A stretch of 12,560 nt of DNA from an uncultured Ruminococcus sp. Its GTDB lineage: Bacteria; Bacillota; Clostridia; Oscillospirales; Acutalibacteraceae. Position 1 is the first letter of the stretch. Every line of letters begins with the position of its first letter. A program made the translations under genes and the position numbers. The stretch is from NCBI GenBank assembly GCA_902797065.1, contig CADBRK010000082.1:1-12560 (forward strand). The letters run 5' to 3'. Below the pieces are notes generated by a model. It worked only from the letters and a program-made list of their open reading frames with translations. It was not told the origin of the DNA and ran no database searches. This document shows, piece after piece, positions 1 to 6,384 of this stretch.

Positions 1-100
1 GCAAGAGATACCATATGTGCGAATACCGCGGAAGGCGTAACGAATGGAACGAGATAAAAACATTCCTTACTCTGAAAAATCCGAATATTCAGGTGCGATG
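1..100. other. Left flank, no assignable gene
   Basis: This stretch lies outside the minus-strand operon. On the plus strand one frame stays open from base 3 to a TGA at 99-101, encoding about 32 residues with no recognisable motif. It could be the 3' end of a convergent gene whose start is off the window. The other two plus frames stop earlier, at 38-40 and 55-57. Nothing in the sequence chooses between a gene tail and plain intergenic DNA, so no coding call is made. Confidence 0.3.
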
Positions 101-140
101 AAAAATAAACCCATGACAAGGTGTGATTCCTGTCATGGGT
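101..140 (-). terminator. Intrinsic terminator of the minus-strand biosynthetic operon
   Basis: Bases 109-118 and 131-140 form a perfect 10-bp stem (ACCCATGACA with TGTCATGGGT) around a 12-nt loop. Read on the minus strand, the stem is followed at once by a T-rich run complementary to 101-108. It begins 5 bases after the stop codon of the ATP-grasp gene. The plus-strand side has no comparable T-run, so it should act mainly on leftward transcripts. Confidence 0.85.
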
Positions 141-145
141 CATTG

Positions 146-1153
146 TTATCTTATAAGCTTTGGTATCTCGATATAAGATACTATTTTGTCGGTCTCGTCG
201 TCGATGCTCCACTCGATCTCTTTGCCTAAAAGCTTGTTCAAAGCTATGTTGGGGATATTCACACCCGACGCAAGGCAGCTCATCTGAAGTCCGCCCGACA
301 TTCTTGTGTTGATCTCAAGCAGATAAAGCTGTCCGTCTTTATAGCGGAACTGTACGTTGCAAGGGAACTGCAGGTTCAGCTTGTTGAGTACATTTGCAGT
401 AGTGGTGATGATCTCCGTATCATAAACCACGCGCTCGTGACGAACGGGGCTTTTTATTCTCGGTACGGCGATCGTGCCTGAATCTGTTCTCAGACAGTCA
501 ACGCTCACCTCGTTGCCCTCCATATACGGCATTACCATAAGCTCGTCGAAGCTTTCTCTTGAAGCAAGAGCAGAGTACAGATCGTCATAGCTTATCGATG
601 TTCCCTGGTAGATCCTGAGTCTGTCAAATTCGTTGACTTTTTCGGCGATCTTGCGGAAGCTCATTCCGCCCTCGTCACGCACGAATTTCACGCAGATCTG
701 CTTGTTGTTTTCTTTAAGCTTGGAGTACGCCTCGGCAAACTGCTGTACATTCGTTACGCTGTAATATTCGGGTATACGGATATTCTCGTAATTCTTGAAG
801 AACTCGTACGCTGCGGCTTTGTTTTCAAGAAGGCTCACCGCTTTGTAGTCGTCAACAAGCACCTTAACGCCGATAGCTTCAAATTTATCCTTGCATCTGC
901 TTACGTCTGTCATGCATCTTCTCGGCACGAATACGTCTACGCTGTGCTTTTTGCAGAAGTCAAGGCAAAAATCTATGTATTCGTCGCCTTTCAGCGGAGA
1001 GTCCTCGTACCACTCGTCGCAGACCTTTTGTATAACGCTGTCAAGCTGCAGGTTTGTACCGATTATGTGAATTTCTTCTTCCTTGTCGTCTTTCATCAGC
1101 TCGATAAGCCTGTACGCCGTGCTGAACCAATGATTGAACCATACTCTTATCAT
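146..1153 (-). CDS. ATP-grasp ligase of the Ter biosynthetic module
   Basis: A 335-residue cytosolic protein of the carbamoyl-phosphate-synthase-large-subunit-like ATP-grasp group. The N-terminal ~100 residues form a Rossmann-like preATP-grasp region. The central fold has Lys156 in VKFVRDEGG, with the glycines as nucleotide loop. Glu215 sits in GNEVSVD. The metal/phosphate site is LLEINTRMSGG (Glu280, Asn282, Arg284). Such enzymes join a carboxylate to an amine or thiol using ATP through an acyl-phosphate. In Ter loci this family travels with phosphoribosyltransferases and a CitE-like lyase, and is proposed to help build a nucleoside-like product; the substrate is unknown. The ATG at 1153 is preceded by AAGGAG with a 9-nt spacer. 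It is the last gene of the operon, 16 bases after the StiP-like gene and just before the terminator. The ATP-grasp call is secure; the pathway role is inferred from context. Confidence 0.88.
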   Translation of the reverse strand: MIRVWFNHWFSTAYRLIELMKDDKEEEIHIIGTNLQLDSVIQKVCDEWYEDSPLKGDEYIDFCLDFCKKHSVDVFVPRRCMTDVSRCKDKFEAIGVKVLVDDYKAVSLLENKAAAYEFFKNYENIRIPEYYSVTNVQQFAEAYSKLKENNKQICVKFVRDEGGMSFRKIAEKVNEFDRLRIYQGTSISYDDLYSALASRESFDELMVMPYMEGNEVSVDCLRTDSGTIAVPRIKSPVRHERVVYDTEIITTTANVLNKLNLQFPCNVQFRYKDGQLYLLEINTRMSGGLQMSCLASGVNIPNIALNKLLGKEIEWSIDDETDKIVSYIEIPKLIR

Positions 1154-1169
1154 AGTGTGTTACTCCTTG

Positions 1170-2237
1170 TTATGCGTCCGCAAGCTTTTTGATTATTCCG
1201 CAGGTCTTGTAGTGCGTCAGCGGATAATACTCTACGGGTACGTTCTTTTCTTCGGCAAGGCGAACAATATGCGCTGTATCGGGGCTGCTTTTGTACTTTT
1301 CGTCTATCAGGACTTTCCATGGTACACGGCGCAGAAGAACTCGTGTAGTCTCGCCGATACCCGGCTTCACAAGATTAATGTCATCTATGGAGAAGTGCTG
1401 CGCAATGGCTTTTACCTCGTCAATGCCCTGCCCCTCGAGGTGTCTGTCGGGAATATCGGAATCAAGCTCGAATTCCTTTTCGATCGCATTGATAAATTCA
1501 TACGACAAATCGCTGCTTGTCAGCTCACCGTAGTATACTGCGCCGTGAAAATCGTCTTTCCCGATTATGTCGTCACGCAGGAATGTTCTGCTGACAAGAC
1601 CCGAAACCGTGCTGTTAAGGCATGAGCTTGGGATAAGTATATCGTCGTGAGTGCCGCAAAGCTCGGTGACGTTTGCGGGGTCTGCAAGCACGGCAATATC
1701 GCTCGATACCCCGGGGAACTGCGACAACTCTTTTTTCAGCTCGCCCAGAATAGCGCCCTTGCCGATCCAGCCGTCAACGAACAGAAGATTTTCGGCGCCG
1801 TATTTGTTTATCAGATATTGAAGTGCGTTTCTGTCAATTCCCCTTCCCCGTATAATTGATATTGAATAATGCGGTACGGTTAAGGTGTACTTTGTTTTTA
1901 TGTAGCGTTTGAGCAGTATTCCTATCGGTATTCCTGCCCTCGCAAGGGAAACGAGCACAACGCTGCTGCCCTTCTGAGATATTATTTTATCGGCAAGCTT
2001 TCCCGTTGCAAGTGCGGTGGGCTTTGCGTATGTCGTAAGCGCTTCTTCGTATACCTGCATGTACTTTTGCGTGGGTACATATTCTATCGGCAGCATTTCG
2101 CAGTAGTGTTTGCCTGCCTGGATAAGACGTTCACGCTCTTCGGTGGGCTGCGGTTCGACAAGCCCCGTTACATCTTTGAGAAGAAGTATAACGTCGTCTG
2201 CCGAATATGACGTTTTTACAAGATCGTTATTGTTCAT
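1170..2237 (-). CDS. StiP-family phosphoribosyltransferase-like protein with C-terminal Pelota domain
   Basis: A 355-residue protein counted from the ATG at 2237. Residues ~30-260 match the StiP/PRTase_1-type family: a VSLARAGIPIG segment at 96-106 and a PRPP-loop-like LLFVDGWIGKGAI at 151-163, with an acidic residue before a Gly-rich turn. Some databases label the family 'cysteine protease StiP'; comparative genomics treats it as a divergent phosphoribosyltransferase, and the visible loop favours the latter. Residues ~280-355 (INLVKPGIGETTRVLL to CGIIKKLADA) resemble the Pelota/L7Ae RNA-binding fold. The start overlaps the end of the upstream PRTase-TRSP gene by 11 bases, suggesting translational coupling. 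The GTG at 2240 is also in frame but lies only 4 bases from AGGTGG (2245-2250), whereas the ATG is 7 away, so the ATG is preferred. It probably supplies a ribosyl-transfer step; the Pelota part hints at an RNA-linked substrate or sensor. Confidence 0.82.
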   Translation of the reverse strand: MNNNDLVKTSYSADDVILLLKDVTGLVEPQPTEERERLIQAGKHYCEMLPIEYVPTQKYMQVYEEALTTYAKPTALATGKLADKIISQKGSSVVLVSLARAGIPIGILLKRYIKTKYTLTVPHYSISIIRGRGIDRNALQYLINKYGAENLLFVDGWIGKGAILGELKKELSQFPGVSSDIAVLADPANVTELCGTHDDILIPSSCLNSTVSGLVSRTFLRDDIIGKDDFHGAVYYGELTSSDLSYEFINAIEKEFELDSDIPDRHLEGQGIDEVKAIAQHFSIDDINLVKPGIGETTRVLLRRVPWKVLIDEKYKSSPDTAHIVRLAEEKNVPVEYYPLTHYKTCGIIKKLADA

Positions 2238-3345
2238 CACTGCACCACCTGTATATTGTAATGTTGTCGTTGCCGACTGATCTCAGCGCATTTACAAGTG
2301 TGTATCTGCCTTTTTGCGAGCTGTTTACGCTGTCTGTTATGATTATGACCTTGTCGTATTTTTTAAGATCGTAAATAAATGTCGTTCTGTCGTCATCATA
2401 AAAGCTTGAAAGCTTAAAACGCTTATGTACGGGGTATGTCTCTTCACTGCTTACGGCTATGGGGCTTCTCGTTGTGGAATGAGTAACGGCGTTTATACCC
2501 CTGTTGTTAAAGAATTCCGCCGTGCAAACGGCAGGGTACATAAATTCTTCCGTGCCGATGATAAGCACATTGTCTGTCTTAGCAGGCGCAGCGTCACCGT
2601 AGATATGCTTTGCAAGTCTTGTACACGCTATGTCGTAATCCCCGCTCTCGCATATGCGCCTGGTGTTTATATAGTCCTTGGGAACGGCTTTTTCGGTGAA
2701 GTCTGTTTGTTCGGCGTTCTCGGATATGTATTCTCCGTCGCCTCTGAACCCGTCTGCGATGTCCGTAAATGTATCGTGGTTTGTTTTAACAAGGTAATGG
2801 ATACCTATATCTTTGGCTTTATATTTGGCAATATGCTCCTCGTCCATACCGTTGAGAAGCGACGCTACAGAAAATTTTATTTTTTTGCTGTATGTTTTTT
2901 CTATTATCTCTATTATTTTCATAATAGTATTGCCTGTTGTGATCTCGTCCTCGGCAAATACTATCCTGTCGATGTCGTTAATTATGCTGTCGATGTCGTT
3001 TTTAACAAGCTTTTGTTCTGTAGCATGGCTGTGAGATTCCGTAAAGAAGAGATAGTCTGCGCCGTCAACGTTCTCTCTTGTTGTCTGCGTATAGAATGTT
3101 CCGAGAGTTACCGCAAGCCTTGCGCCGATCGCCGTTGCTGTTTCTGCAAAGCCGACTGTGAGGATAACCTCATCGCTGTAGAGATCTCTCAGCTGTTCCG
3201 CAAGAGAATCAAATACTTCGAGTGCGTCTTTACCCTGTACCGGTATGTGCTTTCCCTGAAGCCTGTTTACAACGAGGTAGCTGCGTTTTGTGTTGTTTTC
3301 TCTTTTGGCTATGCGCACCATATCCTGCTGTGTGTACTGTTTCAT
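2227..3345 (-). CDS. Phosphoribosyltransferase with TRSP domain
   Basis: A 372-residue cytosolic protein. The N-terminal PRTase_2-type fold carries a PRPP-binding loop IVFAEDEITTGNT at 128-140, in which the paired acidic residues and TTGNT bind ribose-phosphate and pyrophosphate. GFAETATAIGARL at 65-77 is an upstream pyrophosphate-loop-like element. Residues ~255-372 form the TRSP domain, named for a Thr-Arg-Ser-Pro motif seen here at 292-295, with DDDRTTFIYDLKKYDKVIIITDS-type strands after it (residues 317-339). Orotate-PRTase-like enzymes attach a base to PRPP or remove it. In Ter systems this protein is a core member of the predicted nucleoside-like metabolite pathway. The ATG at 3345 follows GGGAG with a short spacer, 15 bases after the lyase gene. 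The gene overlaps the StiP-like gene downstream. Domain identity is strong; the base used is unknown. Confidence 0.87.
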   Translation of the reverse strand: MKQYTQQDMVRIAKRENNTKRSYLVVNRLQGKHIPVQGKDALEVFDSLAEQLRDLYSDEVILTVGFAETATAIGARLAVTLGTFYTQTTRENVDGADYLFFTESHSHATEQKLVKNDIDSIINDIDRIVFAEDEITTGNTIMKIIEIIEKTYSKKIKFSVASLLNGMDEEHIAKYKAKDIGIHYLVKTNHDTFTDIADGFRGDGEYISENAEQTDFTEKAVPKDYINTRRICESGDYDIACTRLAKHIYGDAAPAKTDNVLIIGTEEFMYPAVCTAEFFNNRGINAVTHSTTRSPIAVSSEETYPVHKRFKLSSFYDDDRTTFIYDLKKYDKVIIITDSVNSSQKGRYTLVNALRSVGNDNITIYRWCSDEQ

Positions 3346-3360
3346 TTCATATCTCCCGAA

Positions 3361-4323
3361 TTAAAAATTTATCCCGAATACGTCTGCAAGAAGCTTTGTT
3401 TTTTCTGCCCAGACGCAGTGCGTTTTGTATTCGTTCATGCGCTCGTTGCCCTGGCTGCCCGCAACAAGAGACGCAGAGTTGAAGCTCCAGTTGATTATGG
3501 AGTGTGCGTCCTCGATGTCTTTCTTGTTGACCTTGTATAAGCGGTTGACAACCTCGATCTGATTCGGGTGGATAACTGTTTTGCCGATAAATCCGCAAAG
3601 CTGATCGCCGACGATCTCGTTTTCCATGCCTGCCTCCCAGTTGTAGCCGTTGAAATACTCCCATACGGGACCCGATATTACATAATCAAGACCGAACACC
3701 GTCACAATGTCGCTGAATATAGACGATACGGGCTTGATGTCGTGAATGCTTTCATCGCAGTGACGCCTGAATCCGAAAAGCTTGCATAAGTCGTTGCCGC
3801 CCACACGGATATTGAGCACCAGCGGTTCGATACGCTTCAGCTTATCCTTGATGGAATACAGAATATCATAGCGGTTCCTGATGTCGATCATAGTCGGGCT
3901 TTCGAGGATCGGCATCATGTATATGTCTCTGCCGTATTTTTTGTTTATCGCAATTATGCTGTCGATATATTGATCGGCGGTGTCGGGCACAAATTTCGGA
4001 ATGATAAATCCGGTAATGAGATTTTGCGCGTCGCCCAGTTCGGTCATCAGCCTTTTGATCTGTTCGTTTGCTCTGACTCTGATGAATATTTTGGGCATAA
4101 AGAATTCGATCTCTTTGCTGCGCTCATAGACTTTTTTAAGTGATCTTATCATTGTCTGTTCCGCTTCCGCCACAAAGTTATCGTTGATAGTATCTTCCAG
4201 ACAGAGTGCCAGAGAATACGGCTGATCGAACCTCTCGCTTATTATCGAGCGCGAGATGGATTCGTTATTTGCCGGGCAGTAAAGAAGCGCTCCGACGCTG
4301 TAATAAATTTTGTTGTCTTTCAT
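3361..4323 (-). CDS. CitE/HpcH-like C-C bond lyase of the Ter module
   Basis: A 320-residue TIM-barrel protein of the HpcH/HpaI aldolase-citrate lyase beta superfamily. Signs are LLYCPANN at 13-20 (phosphate/CoA-like loop), LCLEDTI at 41-47 (acidic metal ligand), FIRVRAN at 80-86, PILESP at 138-143 (Glu141), GGNDLCKLFG at 175-184, and the family-typical GKTVIHPNQI at 247-256. Relatives cleave or form C-C bonds in acyl-CoA or oxo-acid substrates using Mg2+. The Ter-linked branch is thought to act in the same pathway as the two phosphoribosyltransferases and the ATP-grasp ligase. An in-frame TTG at 4344 would lengthen it by 7 residues, but the ribosome binding site AGGAG (4335-4339) lies downstream of that TTG, so the ATG at 4323 is the start. 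It is the first gene of the leftward operon. Confidence 0.87.
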   Translation of the reverse strand: MKDNKIYYSVGALLYCPANNESISRSIISERFDQPYSLALCLEDTINDNFVAEAEQTMIRSLKKVYERSKEIEFFMPKIFIRVRANEQIKRLMTELGDAQNLITGFIIPKFVPDTADQYIDSIIAINKKYGRDIYMMPILESPTMIDIRNRYDILYSIKDKLKRIEPLVLNIRVGGNDLCKLFGFRRHCDESIHDIKPVSSIFSDIVTVFGLDYVISGPVWEYFNGYNWEAGMENEIVGDQLCGFIGKTVIHPNQIEVVNRLYKVNKKDIEDAHSIINWSFNSASLVAGSQGNERMNEYKTHCVWAEKTKLLADVFGINF

Positions 4324-4396
4324 TGGAATTAAAACTCCTGTCAATATGGTATTTTCTAAAAAATCAATAAACCTTCCGTAAATTGCCTTATCATAA

Positions 4397-4405
4397 ATTA
4401 TAACA
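4397..4405 (-). promoter_or_regulatory. Extended -10 promoter of the minus-strand operon
   Basis: Read on the minus strand, TGTTATAAT occupies 4405-4397, a perfect TGn-TATAAT extended -10. No good -35 hexamer sits 16-18 bases upstream, as is common for extended -10 promoters. Transcription would start near 4390, giving a leader of roughly 65 nt before the lyase ATG. Confidence 0.65.
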
Positions 4406-4443
4406 TAAATCGTAACAAAATGGTAGATATTTTTTTAGTTTTA

Positions 4444-4452
4444 TGGTAGAAT
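4444..4452 (+). promoter_or_regulatory. Candidate extended -10 promoter of the protease gene
   Basis: TGGTAGAAT matches TGn-TATAAT with one mismatch in the hexamer (TAGAAT, 4447-4452). There is no clear -35. It would start transcription near 4459, leaving a ~70-nt leader that contains one inverted repeat and part of another. The octamer ATGGTAGA also occurs 23 bases upstream at 4420-4427, close to two helical turns away, so part of this signal may be a protein-binding repeat. Confidence 0.4.
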
Positions 4453-4496
4453 TGTTGTGTGAAAAACAATCGAAATTCATGTATTTGTTATACATG
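4451..4496. promoter_or_regulatory. Two inverted repeats in the divergent control region
   Basis: ATTGTT (4451-4456) is mirrored by AACAAT (4465-4470) across 8 bases. CATGTAT (4478-4484) is mirrored by ATACATG (4490-4496) across 5 bases, a perfect 7-bp palindrome. They lie just after the candidate plus-strand promoter and within 100 bases of the minus-strand one. Such paired dyads are typical repressor sites, but no regulator gene is visible in the window, so the role is inferred. Confidence 0.4.
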
Positions 4497-4528
4497 GTTG
4501 TGATATTGTGGGGAAGTGATGAACTGTT

Positions 4529-6271
4529 ATGGATAATATTGTGATAAAATCGGAGAATATCAGAACTATAACCGATTTCAAAAATTACAGCTCCGAAAAC
4601 GGAACGTTTGTCCGTATAGTCGGAGAGGATGATAAGCTCATATCGGAAATAAACAAGATGGACTCGGAATTGTCGCTTTCGGCTCTGCGCGGCAGCCTTG
4701 CATACAAGAGAATAAGTTCCCTGCCGAATATATCCGATCCTACAGATGTTGAATTTTATACGGAATGCTATAACGACTGGATAAGATGCGGCAGAAAGAG
4801 AATACTTTCAAAACGGCTGCTTAACTCCGACAAAGCCGATGAAAAGCTCGCTTCTTCGATAGGCGAGGTTATAAGGCAGCTGCGCTTACTCAGACCGAGG
4901 CTCACCGATTCAATGGAAAAAAATGCGGTGATAAAGCTTTTGTTCCGTTTTGACGAGGTTATGAAGGGCTTTTCGGATCAGACGGGATTTTACAAAAACG
5001 CAAAGCTTGCAGCCGATAACATAACAAAAGAGCAGGATTATCTGTTTTTCTATCTGCTTGCGCTGCTTGGGATAAATATTCTGCTGATACAAAACAAAAG
5101 CGACATCGACATATATCAGAAGCAGCTCAAAATATCCGCCGTTACCGTGACGGGACATCTCGGCAGCAGTACCGTACCCGAATACAAAGAGCCGCAGGCA
5201 ATGCGTGAAGAACCGCCGATGGCGCAGCGGAGAACGATACCGGATAGAGATGCCGGTTCAAATGCGAATGTACGCCGTGCACCCGAACCCGTGAACAGAA
5301 CATCAATGGTAAGAGTGACGATACCCCCGAGACCACCGAAACATCAGCCTGTGCAAAACACTGCCCGTACTCCTACAATGCGTACTCAGACCGCAAGGAC
5401 TGCGCCTGTGAGCAGTACGCCGTCGCAGGGCGTTCGTGTGACCATTCCGCCGAGACCCGGCAGAAGCGGCAGTTCGCTGCCGTCGGGCAATACATATGCT
5501 TCGATAAGGAATGGTTCACAGCAAGCCCCTGTGCAGAGTACGCTGAGAGTACCTCCCCCGCCTCCGAGAACGCCTCCCCGAAACAACACGTATATGCAGT
5601 CGACTCAGACCATGAGGACAGCTCCGCAGTATAACAATATACCCAATAACCGTATGAGTGTACCGCCGTACAATACAAAGCCGAGACGTGAGATGAGTTA
5701 TGAGCAGATCGCAAGGCTTGCGACTTCGATAGTGCAGATTCTTGTGTTCAAAAATTCATTCGGCGGCATGGGTACTCCGAGTTCCAGCGGATCGGGCATT
5801 ATGATCGGCGAACAGGGATATATACTTACGAACTGTCACGTAACCGATGCGGGGAAATACTACGGAGTAAGAATAGAGAACGACAATAACATCTATTACA
5901 CCGACAGGGTGATAAAGTATCACCGAGATCTTGATCTGTCTGTAATAAAGATAGAAAAGCATCTCAATCCTCTGCCGATATTCAAGGGCAAAGAGGGGAT
6001 CTCGAGAGGACAGAGAGTTGTTGCGATTGGCAGCCCGCTCGGAATGTTCAACACCGTGTCCGACGGTATAATCTCGGGCTTTCGCGAGATAGACGGAGTA
6101 AATATGATACAGTTCACCGCGCCCATATCGCCGGGCAGTTCGGGCGGCGCAGTTCTCAATATGTACGGCGAGGTCATCGGAATAAGTACTGCGGGCATAA
6201 AGTACGGGCAGAATATCAATCTTGCCGTCCCGTATGACGAGATAAGCCTGTTCTGTTATAATTTTCTCTGA
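4529..6271 (+). CDS. Cytosolic trypsin/HtrA-like serine protease with N-terminal YceG-type module
   Basis: A 580-residue protein in three parts. Residues ~27-200 form a domain matching the repeat module of the YceG-like protein at 7122-9410: it opens with FVRIVG, has KNAVIK at 131-136, and a helix-strand LLALLGINILLIQN ending near 189. Residues ~210-390 are a low-complexity Pro/Thr/Arg/Gln linker with VRVTIPPRP repeated at 261-269 and 302-310. Residues ~391-580 are a chymotrypsin-fold protease with a complete triad: His437 in TNCHVTD, Asp469 in DLDLSVIKI, Ser538 in SPGSSGGAV. No PDZ domain follows. There is no signal peptide, so it should act in the cytosol; the hydrophobic stretch at 172-187 fits a buried helix-strand better than a membrane anchor. 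The ribosome binding site GGGGA (4510-4514) is 14 bases from the ATG, longer than usual, but an in-frame stop just upstream rules out an earlier start. The substrate is unknown. Confidence 0.85.
   Translation: MDNIVIKSENIRTITDFKNYSSENGTFVRIVGEDDKLISEINKMDSELSLSALRGSLAYKRISSLPNISDPTDVEFYTECYNDWIRCGRKRILSKRLLNSDKADEKLASSIGEVIRQLRLLRPRLTDSMEKNAVIKLLFRFDEVMKGFSDQTGFYKNAKLAADNITKEQDYLFFYLLALLGINILLIQNKSDIDIYQKQLKISAVTVTGHLGSSTVPEYKEPQAMREEPPMAQRRTIPDRDAGSNANVRRAPEPVNRTSMVRVTIPPRPPKHQPVQNTARTPTMRTQTARTAPVSSTPSQGVRVTIPPRPGRSGSSLPSGNTYASIRNGSQQAPVQSTLRVPPPPPRTPPRNNTYMQSTQTMRTAPQYNNIPNNRMSVPPYNTKPRREMSYEQIARLATSIVQILVFKNSFGGMGTPSSSGSGIMIGEQGYILTNCHVTDAGKYYGVRIENDNNIYYTDRVIKYHRDLDLSVIKIEKHLNPLPIFKGKEGISRGQRVVAIGSPLGMFNTVSDGIISGFREIDGVNMIQFTAPISPGSSGGAVLNMYGEVIGISTAGIKYGQNINLAVPYDEISLFCYNFL
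5309..5458 (+). repeat. Pro-rich linker repeat VRVTIPPRP
   Basis: The nonapeptide VRVTIPPRP is encoded at 5309-5335 and again at 5432-5458; a degenerate third form, LRVPPPPPRTPP, covers residues 339-350. The nucleotide copies differ at third positions, so the peptide rather than the DNA is being kept. It may be a short docking motif inside a disordered linker. Confidence 0.6.
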
Positions 6272-6320
6272 GAAGAATAATAAAATTTATGAATAAAAAA
6301 ATAAATTCTACAAAAATATA

Positions 6321-6349
6321 TTGTTAATGCTGTTTAAATATGGTATAAT
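6321..6349 (+). promoter_or_regulatory. Promoter of the rhomboid-yceG-telA-terD unit
   Basis: TTGTTA (6321-6326) is followed by an exact 17-bp spacer and a perfect TATAAT (6344-6349), with TGG immediately before it giving an extended -10. This is close to a consensus housekeeping promoter. It sits in the 113-base gap after the protease gene and 36 bases before the rhomboid start, so the downstream genes can be expressed independently of the protease. No convincing terminator precedes it, so read-through from the protease gene is also possible. Confidence 0.8.
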
Positions 6350-6384
6350 CACTCTGTGAAGGTATTTTTAAGGAGATGAAAATT

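Noticed and set aside
2425..3540. A 371-codon open frame on the plus strand
   Set aside because: It lies antisense to the PRTase-TRSP gene and the end of the lyase gene, has a Cys/Val/Tyr/Phe-rich composition typical of shadow frames, and no ribosome binding site or family match.
4324..4344. TTG start giving a 327-residue lyase
   Set aside because: The AGGAG site lies inside this extension and serves the ATG at 4323.
5042..5089. Possible transmembrane anchor in the protease (residues 172-187)
   Set aside because: The stretch aligns with the helix-strand of the soluble YceG modules, is short, and contains the same turn glycine, so a buried Rossmann-like core is more likely.
6284..6307. Inverted repeat AATTTAT/ATAAATT as a terminator after the protease gene
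   Set aside because: The stem is only A-U pairs with a 10-nt loop and no following T-run; it is too weak to call.
6376..6384. Upstream ATG giving a 238-residue rhomboid
   Set aside because: It directly abuts the AAGGAG ribosome binding site with no spacer; the ATG at 6385 has a normal 9-nt spacer.
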